Below, one piece after another: positions 23,078 to 34,795 of a DNA stretch of 64,000 nt. The stretch is taken from NCBI GenBank assembly GCA_002104905.1, contig MCFE01000114.1, forward strand, positions 1 through 64,000, read 5' to 3'. Source of the DNA: Basidiobolus meristosporus CBS 931.73 (taxonomy: Eukaryota > Basidiobolomycota > Basidiobolomycetes > Basidiobolales > Basidiobolaceae). The position numbers were made by a program, and so were the translations under genes. The notes under the pieces were generated by a model. The model saw nothing but the letters and a program-made list of their open reading frames with translations. It was not told where the DNA came from and did not search any database. Within the stretch, counting starts at the first letter, position 1; the number at the start of each line of letters is the position of its first letter.

Positions 23078-24339
23078 TTATTGATTTGAGTTAAAGACCA
23101 AGAGGTTAGGAGTCGTTCCTTTCAATCCAGTAATCGCATTCTTGGTGGCCTTCGATTGAAGGGCTGAGTAGACTTCGGCTGGGCTGTTCAATCCCCCTTG
23201 GGACAAATACAGTGCTGCAACACCAGCAACATGGGGGCTGGCCATACTGGTGCCGGAGATCTTGTTCGATGCGTTGGTGCTTCCAATCCAGGCTGATGTG
23301 ATATCCTGGCCTGGGGCCAGGATCTTCACACACTTGCCATAGTTGCTGAAGCTGGCCGAGGTGTCGGAGATGGTGGTAGCTCCAACGGCGAATGCTTGAT
23401 CGGCATTGGCAGGGGTGACATTGCAGGCATCTTGGCTCTCATTACCTGCAGCAACAATGAAGGTGACACCGGCTTGGACAGCAGCGTTGACTGCTTGCTT
23501 CAATGCCTCACTGTTACCTCCACCAAGTGACATGTTAGCAACACTCTTGCGGCCACTCTTCTTGGCTTGCTCGGCAACCCAGTTGACTCCAGAGATGACC
23601 CCGGAGGTGGTGCCGCTTCCACTGCCACTCAGCACCTTGACTCCGATGAGCTTGGCCTTCTTGGCCACACCATAGGTGTTGCCACCAACAGTGCCTGACA
23701 CATGGGTACCGTGACCGTTCAGATCATCAGTAGCCTCGCCAGTGATGAAGCTCACGGGGAGGGTAGCTCTGCCACTGAACTCGGTGTGCTTGACATTGAT
23801 ACCAGTATCGATGATGTACACATCAACTCCTTCACCAGCTGAGTCGGGGTAGTTGTAGGGGGCACTGGTGTCACGGGTGCGCTGAGAGATTCTTGGGAGA
23901 CCCCAGCTTGGAGGGTTGGTCTGGACACCGGAGATGGTGAACACTTGCTCAGCCTCGACATACTCGACATCTCCATGAGCCTTGAGCTCGGTGACCAAGC
24001 CTTGGCTGAGGGTGCCGGCATATGCGTTGAAGTTCTTCAGAGAGAACTTGCTCTTGAGCTCGTTCTTCAGTCCGTTGTTACCACTGCGGCCACGGTTATA
24101 CTGGTCAAGTTTAGTCTTCAAGAATTGGTCAACTGTATTATGCAATGGTATTCATCGGTTACTGCTACTGTATGCATTCATGAGGTGAGTTGATAAGTAT
24201 TACCTTTGTTGGAATCGGCACCTTCCTTGATCTTGACGATGTACTTGTTGGAGACATCCACGATTTGGGCCTCGGTCAACTGAGCAGTTAAGAGAATGGC
24301 AACCAAGGATCCCAGGGTGAAAGTGCGGAAGTTGACCAT
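23078..24339 (-). CDS. Subtilisin S4
   Basis: Intact 396-aa copy; exon 1 24204-24339, exon 2 23078-24132, intron 71 bp with a private sequence. The mature enzyme reads the same as S3 and S8-S14. Exon 1 and the first 230 bp upstream are almost identical to those of S9 (31731-32100), although the two genes' introns are unrelated; see findings. A TATA-like GCTATAAATAG lies about 55 bp upstream of the ATG, and the conserved inverted repeat lies 336 bp upstream. Confidence 0.96.
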
Positions 24340-25039
24340 GATATAGTGAATGCGTCAGTAGATGATAATACACTTCAAAGGGTAGTTGCTCCCTATTTAT
24401 AGCTTCATGGATGAGCAATACAGCCATAATAATACACTCGTATTTCTAAATCGGAATGCGGGGTTACTGGTTACTCTCAAGTACGTGGATGATGATCTTG
24501 GGAATCTCCTCACCATAGATTATCCATAGCATTGGCTAATGGATATCTCGATACGATGTACTACGTTTCCCTCATAATTCAACCTCATTGGGAAACTGAC
24601 ATGTTTACCTGTTCTTTACTATTGGGTTGTTCACTGGGCTTGTCGAGGCCACCAACCGAACGCCTGCTGATCCTTTCCATATTTTGGGAATGGTAATGGT
24701 ATTCTCACCTTGATTAGTACCACACCATGAGAAATCTCTAATCTTATGGATGCATGGTACATTTCAATTGGAATTTCCATTATGGGTACTCTTTGTTTCT
24801 AAGGAACTGGAACCGCTCAATATTCCGGAACGCTATCTTCATATGTTATAACTCGCAAAATATTCTTAGCTACAACAAAAGTCTTGGACGCTATTATTGT
24901 CTGCTAGGGGTATATCAAATTCTCGAATTAACTTTATGGAAATCTCATTTTTACTGAACTCTAAAGTCACTATCAATACTTCATTTCTCTTTCATCTTAT
25001 TTACAACAGGATGTCTTGAAACGATCCGTACATACGAAT
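24340..25039. repeat. S4 upstream block, shared with S9 and others
   Basis: 24340-24570 is nearly identical to 31867-32090 (S9 upstream) and more distantly to the upstream blocks of S10, S12 and S13, including a shared GGCTAATGGATATCTCGATA-like segment. The upstream inverted repeat is at 24675-24690. The remaining 350 bp hold no gene. Confidence 0.7.
24675..24690. promoter_or_regulatory. Upstream inverted-repeat element of S4
   Basis: TTCCATATTTTGGGAA, 336 bp upstream of the S4 ATG, preceded by GATCCT and followed by TGGTAATGGT, as at S13. Confidence 0.55.
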
Positions 25040-25640
25040 TTACTGGTTGGAGTTAAACACCGAGAGTGTAGCAGCAGTACCATTCAGTCCAGTAATGGCG
25101 TTCTCGGTGGCCTTAGATTGGAGCGCTGCGCATACCGCAGCTGGGCTCTTCAAACTCCCTCGGGATAAACACAAAGCGGCAACGCCAGCTAAATAGGGAC
25201 TGGTCACACTGGTGCCGGAGACCGTGCTCGATGCGTAGATGCTTCCAACACAGGTTGATGTGACATCCTGACCTGGGGCCAAGATCTTCACACACTTGCC
25301 ATGGTTACTGAAACTAGCCACCAATATAGGCGTGAAAACTCTTGAATGAGAACTTGTTCTTAAACTCACACAAACGCAGTTCTTTTTTACACTGCGACGT
25401 CGATTGTATCGATCGAGTTTAGACTTCAGGAATTGATTAAATGTATTATTGGTGAGAAAGTGAGGTAATGCGGCCGTACTAATTCCAGATGACTTCCGTG
25501 TTGCCATTGTTGGAATCCGCATCTTCCTTGACCTTGACGATGTGCTTGTCAGAGACATCCATAATTTGAGCATCGGCCAGTTGAATAATTGAAAGAGCGG
25601 TCATGAGAGAGCTAAGCGCAACTATACGGAAATAAACCAT
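25040..25640 (-). pseudogene. Subtilisin S5, internally deleted
   Basis: Exon 1 is recognisable at 25505-25640 (start MVYFRIVALSSL, ...QIMDVSDKHIVKVKEDADSN). The propeptide starts in exon 2 (FNQFLKSKLDRYNRRRS) and then jumps, near 25320-25390, to ASFSNHGKCVKILAPGQD and the C-terminal end (FNSNQ, stop at 25040). About 700 bp are missing, including the Asp and His of the triad and the oxyanion Asn. The serine motif is altered to GTSVTSPYLAG. The intron acceptor is unclear and the divergence from intact copies is high. Not a functional protease. Confidence 0.9.
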
Positions 25641-26586
25641 TGTATAGAGTATGGTATCCGAGGCGAATGGAGTTCTATCGAAAATAACTCCTTTATCTTA
25701 GCCATACCTTATAGCCTCTAATCAGTGTAAGTATTTAGGAAGCTCATATAAAAGTAATTTGGCATCGAGATTAATAAAAAAATCACTAAACTGAGAGGGT
25801 CGAAGGTTTTGAAGTATCCTAGTACCCTGGCAGGTTTTACAGTCTCTTCTCACCAATGAAATGACATCTGGTCTGAGAAACATACTTCGTGATGATGAAA
25901 TCAGTGGTTTCATACAAATTTAGTACGGACTAAACAACAACTAGAAACTACGATATCACTATCATATCATATATTTATCCCTTCCAAGCACTCAGCATAA
26001 GTGTGAGAACATCGCAGGAACCTTCAGGCTTGTTTATACACATTGTCCGAAGTCATCTGATAGTGGAATCGAGGTATAGTCTAATAGTCTCAATTGTGAT
26101 GTAATGATTTTTACGAAGGCCCTGGTCTACGATGCAATCCATTTAGACAAAGCGGTGTCGTGACCCCTGACCATAACACAAGGAGTAACATGCCTGACAT
26201 CTGGTATGAGAATAAATCCATTGAATGGCAGTCCATTAGGTGCGCGAACGTGAGTGCAATTTATTTTCCGAATTTTAACCTAGTTGTTGTATATAGTTAG
26301 GATTTACCCAAAGGTTGTAGCACAGGTTTCTCAATAGATTTGATACCACAACCCATCCTTGATTTATCCGAGACCATATACGGGAATGGGGATTGTCTAA
26401 ATGAAGCCTAACTCCATCCAATTTCATCAGCACCCACCTCATACCATTTGCTACACAGAATTCCCAGTAACAACTCCATATGAAACTTACGGAATAATTT
26501 ATTTGAAGGATGTACAAAATATTCCCGGCAATCGCTCACTACTGACCAGAGCCAAAGAGTAGAAGGTTGAGGGTGTATATAAATGT
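25641..26586. other. Spacer between S5 and S7
   Basis: AT-rich sequence with short overlapping minus-strand frames and no recognisable gene or subtilisin block. Confidence 0.35.
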
Positions 26587-27845
26587 TCATTGGTTGGAGT
26601 TAAACACCAAGAGGTTGGGGGTAGTGCCCTTCAATCCAGTAATGGCGTTCTTCGTGGCCTTCGATTGAAGGGCTGAGTAGACTTCAGCTGGGCTGTTCAA
26701 TCCCCCTTGGGACAAATACAGTGCTGCAACACCAGCAACATGGGGGCTGGCCATACTGGTTCCCGAGATCTTGTTCGATGCATTGGTGCTTCCAATCCAG
26801 GCTGATGTGATGTCCTGGCCTGGAGCCAAGATCTTCACACACTTGCCATAGTTGCTGAAGCTGGCCGAGGTGTCAGAGATGGTGGTAGCACCAACCGCGA
26901 ATGCTTGATCGGCATTGGCAGGGGTGACATTGCAGGCATCTTGGCTCTCATTACCTGCAGCAACAATGAAGGTGACGCCAGCCTGGACAGCAGCGTTGAC
27001 TGCTTGCTTCAATGCCTCACTGTTACCTCCACCAAGTGACATGTTAGCAACGCTCTTGCGGCCACTCTTCTTGGCTTGCTCAGCAACCCAGTTGACTCCA
27101 GAGATGACCCCGGAGGTGGTGCCACTTCCACTGCCACTCAGCACCTTGACTCCGATGAGCTTGGCCTTCTTGGCCACACCATAGGTATTGCCACCAACAG
27201 TGCCTGACACATGGGTGCCGTGACCGTTGAGATCATCAGTAGCCTCGCCAGTGATGAAGCTCACGGGGAGGGTAGCTCTGCCACTGAACTCGGTGTGCTT
27301 GACATTGATACCAGTATCGATGATGTACACATCAACTCCTTCACCAGCTGAGTCGGGGTAGTTGTAGGGAGCACTGGTGTCACGGCTGCGCTGAGAGATT
27401 CTTGGAAGACCCCAGCTTGGAGGGTTGGTCTGGACACCGGAGATGGTGAACACTTGCTCAGCCTCGACATACTCGACATCCCCATGAGCCTTGAGCTCGG
27501 TGACCAAAGCCTTGGCTGAGGGTGCCGGCATATGCGTTGAAGTTCTTCAGAGAGAATTTGCTCTTGAGCTCGTTCTTCAGTTCCGTTGTTACCACTGCGG
27601 CCACGGTTATACTGGTCAAGCTTGGTCTTCAAGAATTGATCAACTACATTGGATACGCCTTTAGTCTCTACAGCTTACTATGTGCGATACCGCTATTTGG
27701 TTTCTTTACCTTTGTTGGAATCAGCACCCTCCTTGATCTTGACAATGTACTTGTTGGAAACATCTACGATTTGAGCTTCTGTCAATTGAGCAACCAGTAG
27801 AATTGCAACCAGGGAACCCAGAGTGAAAAAGCGGAAAGTAACCAT
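26587..27845 (-). pseudogene. Subtilisin S7, frameshifted by two one-base insertions
   Basis: Otherwise complete copy: exon 1 27710-27845 (MVTFRFFTLGSLVAILL), intron 27644-27709, exon 2 26587-27643. Exon 2 is 1057 bp instead of 1055. One extra T lies near 27580 (AGTTCCG for AGTCCG) and one extra A near 27507 (CCAAAGCC for CCAAGCC), both as lengthened homopolymers. Together they shift the frame by two bases in the propeptide, so the catalytic domain is not translated in frame. The remaining frame is perfectly preserved (314 codons, one change RSRDT for RTRDT) with an intact triad. Either very young inactivation or sequencing error. I numbered the copies so that S6 is unused. Confidence 0.85.
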
Positions 27846-28594
27846 GATACCACCAAATAATTGTTGATGCGAAGCTTAACACCACCTTAAGCGCTATGGG
27901 CCTTAAATATGTGCCGACTTCGCGACTAGTTGAAGTGCCGTTTCTTCATATTATCCGATATGGTAAACGATCCAATACAAACGGGCTAACTTGAAATTAC
28001 TGCTCAGGGAATTTCCTGGCTCCATGAGATATAGTTCATTGATTAGCCTAGCATTTGCGGTATATCTTTGTGTTATGTTACATTTTCCTCACTCCAATTT
28101 GTCTGCCACTCGGTATGTTTTGCAATTTCTGGGTCGTATGAGACAAACACCACAACAAACCAGTTTACACCCAAAATATAAACAGAATGCACTACTATAC
28201 TCGTTGCCGATCTATACCAATTTTCCGGAATTGGCACGAATAAATCTTCCATCGGTTATTCTGCCGCCTATTTACTCATCCTTTCGTACTACACTAGTTG
28301 TCTAGGGTACATAATCAAAGCGATTAGTCGTCATCATTGGTTACACGCAGCTTATACACTACGATAGCAGTAATATGACTAGGCAATTGAGCTTATTAGG
28401 ATTCATTGTGGTGTGATCGTCGTCTACAGATGCTTCCCAAGCTATTTCACCACTGTTATTGTATACAGTAAATTTGCACTTTCTTAGAGTTGTAAAATCA
28501 ATCTTTCAATGTCACGGAAGGTAGACATCGAAAAAATTTCAGTGATTTATTTAACATAACTGTTCCATTTGAAATATATACCATTTTTGACTGC
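27846..28594. other. S7 upstream region and spacer
   Basis: A variant of the upstream element, with TTTTCCGGAATTGG, lies at about 28221-28234, roughly 380 bp upstream of the S7 ATG. The plus-strand frame 27991-28305 has no motif and I do not call it. Confidence 0.4.
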
Positions 28595-29859
28595 TTATTG
28601 GTTGGAATTGAACACCAAAAGATTGGGGGTGGTGCCCTTCAGTCCTGTAATCGCATTCTTGGTGGCCTTCGATTGAAGGGCTGAGTAGACTTCAGCTGGG
28701 CTGTTCAGTCCCCCTTGGGACAAATACAGTGCTGCAACACCAGCAACATGGGGGCTGGCCATACTGGTTCCCGAGATCTTGTTCGATGCATTGGTGCTTC
28801 CAATCCAGGCTGATGTGATATCCTGGCCTGGGGCCAAGATCTTCACACACTTGCCATAGTTGCTGAAGCTGGCCGAGGTGTCGGAGATGGTGGTGGCACC
28901 GACAGCGAATGCTTGATCGGCATTGGCAGGGGTGACATTGCAGGCATCTTGGCTCTCATTACCTGCAGCAACAATGAAGGTGACGCCAGCCTGGACAGCA
29001 GCGTTGACTGCTTGCTTCAATGCCTCACTGTTGCCTCCACCAAGCGACATGTTAGCAACGCTCTTGCGGCCACTCTTCTTGGCTTGCTCGGCAACCCAGT
29101 TGACTCCAGAGATGACCCCGGAGGTAGTGCCACTTCCACTGCCACTCAGTACCTTGACTCCGATGAGCTTGGCCTTCTTGGCGACGCCATAGGTGTTGCC
29201 ACCAACAGTGCCTGACACGTGGGTACCGTGACCGTTGAGATCATCAGTAGCCTCGCCAGTGATGAAGCTCACGGGGAGGGTAGCTCTGCCACTGAACTCG
29301 GTGTGCTTGACATTGATACCAGTATCGATGATGTACACATCAACTCCTTCACCAGCTGAGTCGGGGTAGTTGTAGGGAGCACTGGTGTCACGGGTGCGCT
29401 GAGAGATTCTTGGAAGACCCCAGCTTGGAGGGTTGGTCTGGACACCGGAGATGGTGAACACTTGCTCAGCCTCGACATACTCGACATCTCCATGAGCCTT
29501 GAGCTCGGTGACCAAGCCTTGGCTGAGGGTGCCGGCGTAGGCGTTGAAGTCTTCCAGGGAGAACTTGCTCTTGAGCTCGTTCTTCATTCCATTGTTACCA
29601 CTGCGGCCACGGTTATACTGGTCAAGCTTGGTCTTCAAGAATTGGTCCACTGTGAATGATAGATGTTCATTGTGGTCAGATTTATTTTACAACATCAGCG
29701 CCCACAAAACACTACGGGTTTACCTTTGTTGGAGTCAGCTCCTTCTTTGATTTTGACGATATACTTGTTGGAGACATCTACGATTTGAGCCTCGGTCAAT
29801 TGGACAGTCAAGAGAATAGCAACCAGAGAGCCCAAGGTGAAAGTGCGAAAGCTGACCAT
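28595..29859 (-). CDS. Subtilisin S8
   Basis: Intact 396-aa copy; exon 1 29724-29859, exon 2 28595-29649, intron 74 bp. The mature enzyme is identical to S3, S4 and S9-S14. The propeptide carries GMKNELKS and SLEDFNAYAG, which no other copy has. The intron is nearly identical to that of S9 (31657-31730). Signal peptide MVSFRTFTLGSLVAILL. Its upstream flank is not similar to that of S9. Confidence 0.96.
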
Positions 29860-30601
29860 AGAGTAAAGAAAGTGATTGAAATTGTTGCATTCCCTGGTAT
29901 CCAACCACGCCTTTTTATGGAAAAATAGAAACCAACGTTGAAGCGGTGCGTTACACTTGATTAGTGTAATGAGTGAACACACATAGCCTACGAACTAATT
30001 ATCGAAATGGCGGTCATATGAGCAGATGGTTTGTCCGACGTATATCTGGTATAATTTCTCATATCCACGGGAGCTCAATTACAACAGTGCAAACGGTCAA
30101 TCTAGATGGTAAAGGATAGCATGGGTGTTCTTCTTGATAACCAGCCGGCTTTATCTTGCTGAGTAGTTTTTTTGTACGAATGGGAAATATCCGGAGGCAT
30201 ATCGCTACCGATTTTGGTCATATCTGTAATCCAGGTCTGCGGTGATAGATACTTCAAGTGGGCAGATTAGAAATACTGTAGCACGATGTAACTTGCCAAA
30301 ATCAAATTCAGTGATGTAGAAAATTAGGATGTCATCACAACCCGCTTGAAATCTTGGGTATTATACCCATATGCCATTCAAGAGCCATGCTGGAAACTAG
30401 GTAGTATTCGATGAATGATTGCGAAGGCGGCGATTACCTCCAAATCTATATGTCGGGCTAACCACTTCAAATCCGAAATGTTTTGCTATTCCATGATGAT
30501 CGAGCAGACAGGATGGAAATCAACACGCTTATATATAAATTGATGTAGCTACTTTATTTTACTTGTTTCCAATTCGTTACCAAACTGTCGTTAGTTTCAA
30601 T
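29860..30601. other. S8 upstream region and spacer
   Basis: No gene. Only a weak trace of the upstream element (CCGATTTTGGTCATATCTGT near 30209-30228). Confidence 0.3.
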
Positions 30602-31866
30602 TCATTGGTTTGAGTTGAACACCAAAAGGTTGGGGGTGGTGCCCTTCAATCCTGTAATCGCATTCTTGGTAGCCTTCGATTGAAGGGCTGAGTAGACCTC
30701 AGCTGGGCTGTTCAATCCCCCTTGGGACAAATACAGTGCTGCAACACCAGCAACATGGGGGCTGGCCATACTGGTGCCCGAGATCTTGTTCGATGCATTG
30801 GTGCTTCCAATCCAGGCTGATGTGATATCCTGGCCTGGGGCCAAGATCTTCACACACTTGCCATAGTTGCTGAAGCTTGCCGAGGTGTCGGAGATGGTGG
30901 TGGCACCAACAGCGAATGCTTGATCGGCATTGGCAGGGGTGACATTGCAGGCATCTTGGCTCTCATTACCTGCAGCAACAATGAAGGTGACACCGGCTTG
31001 GACAGCAGCGTTGACTGCTTGCTTCAATGCCTCACTGTTACCTCCGCCAAGCGACATGTTAGCAACGCTCTTGCGGCCACTCTTCTTGGCTTGCTCAGCA
31101 ACCCAGTTGACTCCAGAGATGACCCCGGAGGTGGTGCCACTTCCACTGCCACTCAGCACCTTGACTCCGATGAGCTTGGCCTTCTTGGCCACCCCATAGG
31201 TGTTGCCACCAACAGTGCCTGACACGTGGGTGCCGTGACCGTTGAGATCATCAGTAGCCTCGCCAGTGATGAAGCTCACGGGGAGGGTAGCTCTGCCACT
31301 GAACTCGGTGTGCTTGACATTGATACCAGTATCGATGATGTACACATCAACTCCTTCACCAGCTGAGTCGGGGTAGTTGTAGGGGGCACTGGTGTCACGG
31401 GTGCGCTGAGAGATTCTTGGAAGACCCCAGCTTGGAGGGTTGGTCTGGACACCGGAGATGGTGAACACTTGCTCAGCCTCGACATACTCGACATCCCCAT
31501 GAGCCTTGAGCTCGGTGACCAAGCCTTGGCTGAGGGTGCCGGCGTATGCGTTGAAGTTCTTCAGAGAGAACTTGCTCTTGAGCTCGTTCTTCAGTCCGTT
31601 GTTACCACTGCGGCCACGGTTATACTGGTCAAGCTTGGTCTTCAAGAATTGGTCCACTGTGAATGATAGATGTTAGTTGTGGTCAGATTTATATTACTAC
31701 ATCAGCGCCCACAAAATATCACGGGTTTACCTTTGTTGGAATCGGCACCTTCCTTGATCTTGACGATGTACTTGTTGGAGACATCCACGATTTGGGCCTC
31801 GGTCAACTGAGCAGTCAAGAGAATGGCAACCAAGGATCCCAGGGTGAAAGTGCGGAAGTTGACCAT
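30602..31866 (-). CDS. Subtilisin S9 (mosaic copy)
   Basis: Intact 396-aa copy; exon 1 31731-31866, exon 2 30602-31656, intron 74 bp. Its intron matches S8, while its exon 1 and the first 230 bp of promoter match S4, so a recombination or conversion breakpoint lies in or near the donor end of the intron (about 31731). Mature enzyme identical to the main subgroup. TATA-like CTATAAATAG about 55 bp upstream. Confidence 0.96.
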
Positions 31867-32698
31867 GATATAGTGAATGCGTCAGTAGATGATAATACAC
31901 TTCAAAGGGTAGTTGCTCCCTATTTATAGTTTCATGGATGAGCAATACAGCCATAATAATACACTCGTATTTCTAAATCGGAATGCGGGGTTACTGGTTA
32001 CTCTAGAGTATGTGGATGATGATCTTGGGAATCTCCTCACCATAGATTATCCTTAGCATTGGCCAATGGATATCTCGATAAGATGCACTACATTTCTCTC
32101 GTGATCGAACCTCTTTGGTATTCGGAACTCTCACGAAAAAGGGCGAATCAGTTAAGAGTTGCTCTCCAACTTGGTAATACCAGGAAACTACCATGGCCAC
32201 AAATTCTAGACTATTGTGTAGTTGGCTGGATTTCACGTTGCTCCTGACTAATAGTCCTTTTAATTATTCAATAGTTCGGGAATGATGCTCTCAACTTGAC
32301 TCTTAGCACAATTTCTGGTATTTGTACCTCGTTTGTAATAGTTACCAAGTTGGAGCCATTGCGGTATGCAAGATTCGACATTATTTTCTCACGTAATATC
32401 CACATTCAGGGTAACATTATCAACAACTAGACGACGTGATCGTAGCGAAGAACAGCCTAACGGATTCAAACTGAAACATTCAATACCACGATCTTTTTTC
32501 GATGGTTAAGTTTTACAGAGTTCTTGATTCAAATTTTTTTAAACGAGTTCCAAATATCAACCAACTATAACCATACCACTTAAGTATGCTAATATTTGCT
32601 TGATTGCACTGCACCAAGGAAATATCGATTTTTATAAAATTTTTAACTTGGTATTTATTTGAGCAAAATCCTTCTCAAAATGTTTCCTACATTCGCAC
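31867..32698. repeat. S9 upstream block, shared with S4
   Basis: 31867-32090 is nearly identical to 24340-24570. A half match to the upstream element (AGTTCGGGAATGATG) is at about 32270-32285, 405 bp upstream of the ATG. No gene in the rest. An AATAAA on the minus strand near 32655 lies downstream of S10. Confidence 0.65.
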
Positions 32699-33966
32699 CT
32701 ACTGATTGGAGTTGAACACCAAAAGGTTAGGGGTAGTACCCTTCAATCCAGTAATCGCATTCTTGGTGGCCTTCGATTGAAGGGCTGAGTAGACCTCAGC
32801 TGGGCTGTTCAATCCCCCTTGGGACAAATACAGTGCTGCAACACCAGCAACATGGGGGCTGGCCATACTGGTTCCCGAGATCTTGTTCGATGCATTGGTG
32901 CTTCCAATCCAGGCTGATGTGATGTCCTGGCCTGGAGCCAAGATCTTCACACACTTGCCATAGTTGCTGAAGCTGGCCGAGGTGTCGGAGATGGTGGTAG
33001 CACCAACCGCGAATGCTTGATCGGCATTGGCAGGGGTGACATTGCAGGCATCTTGACTCTCATTACCTGCAGCAACAATGAAGGTGACGCCAGCCTGGAC
33101 AGCAGCGTTGACTGCTTGCTTCAATGCCTCGCTATTACCTCCGCCAAGCGACATGTTAGCAACGCTCTTGCGGCCACTCTTCTTGGCTTGCTCGGCAACC
33201 CAGTTGACTCCAGAGATGACCCCGGAGGTGGTGCCGCTTCCACTGCCACTCAGCACCTTGACTCCGATGAGCTTGGCCTTCTTGGCCACACCATAGGTGT
33301 TGCCACCAACAGTGCCTGACACGTGGGTACCGTGACCGTTGAGATCATCAGTAGCCTCGCCAGTGATGAAGCTCACGGGGAGGGTAGCTCTGCCACTGAA
33401 CTCGGTGTGCTTGACATTGATACCAGTATCGATGATGTACACATCAACTCCTTCACCAGCTGAGTCGGGGTAGTTGTAGGGGGCACTGGTGTCACGGGTG
33501 CGCTGAGAGATTCTTGGAAGACCCCAGCTTGGAGGGTTGGTCTGGACACCGGAGATGGTGAACACTTGCTCAGCCTCGACATACTCGACATCCCCATGAG
33601 CCTTGAGCTCGGTGACCAAGCCTTGGCTGAGGGTGCCGGCATATGCGTTGAAGTTCTTTAGAGAGAACTTGCTCTTGAGCTCGTTCTTCAGTCCGTTGTT
33701 GCCACTACGCCCGCGGTTGTATTGGTCAAGCTTGGTCTTCAAGAACTGATCCACTATAAAAGATGATGGTAATCATTGATGAGTCGCATTATCCTATAAT
33801 ATCAGCGCTACCTAGGCACAACAAGCATACCTTTGTTGGAGTCAGCGCCTTCCTTGATCTTGACGATGTACTTGTTTGAGACATCCACGCTTTGAGCCTC
33901 GGTCAACTGAGCAGTCAGGAGAATGGCAACCAAAGAGCCCAGGGTGAAAGTGCGGAAGTTGACCAT
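32699..33966 (-). CDS. Subtilisin S10
   Basis: Intact 396-aa copy; exon 1 33831-33966, exon 2 32699-33753, intron 77 bp of the type shared by S10-S13. Mature enzyme identical to the main subgroup. Private change in exon 1: AQSVDVSNKY where others have AQIVDVSNKY. The end-to-end spacing S9 to S10 and S10 to S11 is 2097 bp in both cases, pointing to unit duplication that includes the promoter. Upstream element 407 bp from the ATG. Confidence 0.96.
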
Positions 33967-34795
33967 GATAAAATAGATGATGCAATGAGTGATGATACAT
34001 TGCAAAGCGCGGTTGCCCAGTTTTATAGCTTCATGGGTGATCAATCCAGCGATGGTCTTACATATTCACCTTGCCTGATTCACCAACAAGATCAATAGTT
34101 ACTGGAGAGCACGTAGATGATAGTCTTGGGAATTTTCCCACCACGAATTATCTACTAAATTGGCTAATGTACCTCGCATCGCGACGCGATGTACTACATC
34201 CCTCACATGATCAAACTTCCTTGATCCTCGGAACTCACCCAAGAAATAGCGAATCAGTCAGAGGTGCCCGTCCGTTTTGAAAATCCCGGGAAACTAGTAT
34301 CATCACCTGTTCTTGACAAACATGTAGTTAACCGAGCACCTTGACAAATCTCACTAAGCAACTGTAGATCCTTTCCATTTTTCGGGAATTGTAATAGTAC
34401 TCGCAGTTTTATTACTATATCGTCATGGGAAACCATGGCCGGTTTTTATTGTCATGGATTTGGGAATATTGCGATATGCAACTTTCAACGATAGCTTCTT
34501 ACGCAAGATAAAGTGGTATGTAATTGGGCTTATCCACAGTCGGACACATCCAAGTCTCATGTAACATTAATCTTCCATTCCAAAATCTTGACTGTATCGA
34601 TCACCTTCGCAGGATTGGATTTTATCTAAATATCTCTTTTACACTCTCGTAAAACGTATTAGCAAAGCTATTGCGGATTGGCCCACTGTGATACTTACCT
34701 GCGATAATTCGTCTTGTTCTCTTAACGGATTTTTAGAATATTTTCACCATAGTATTTATTTGAATCATTTCTGAAAACATTGCGCAAAATCAAGT
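33967..34795. repeat. S10 upstream block
   Basis: The first 300 bp resemble the S12 and S13 upstream blocks (GTGATGATACATTGCAAAG, TTTTATAGCTTCATG). The inverted-repeat element is at 34373-34388. No gene in the rest. Confidence 0.6.
34373..34388. promoter_or_regulatory. Upstream inverted-repeat element of S10
   Basis: TTCCATTTTTCGGGAA, 407 bp upstream of the S10 ATG, preceded by GATCCT and followed by a TTGTAATAGT that matches TGGTAATGGT of the other copies. Confidence 0.5.

Noticed and set aside
27991-28305. 104-codon plus-strand frame upstream of S7
   Set aside because: No motif, lies over a promoter region that includes the upstream element variant, and has no splice or TATA support.
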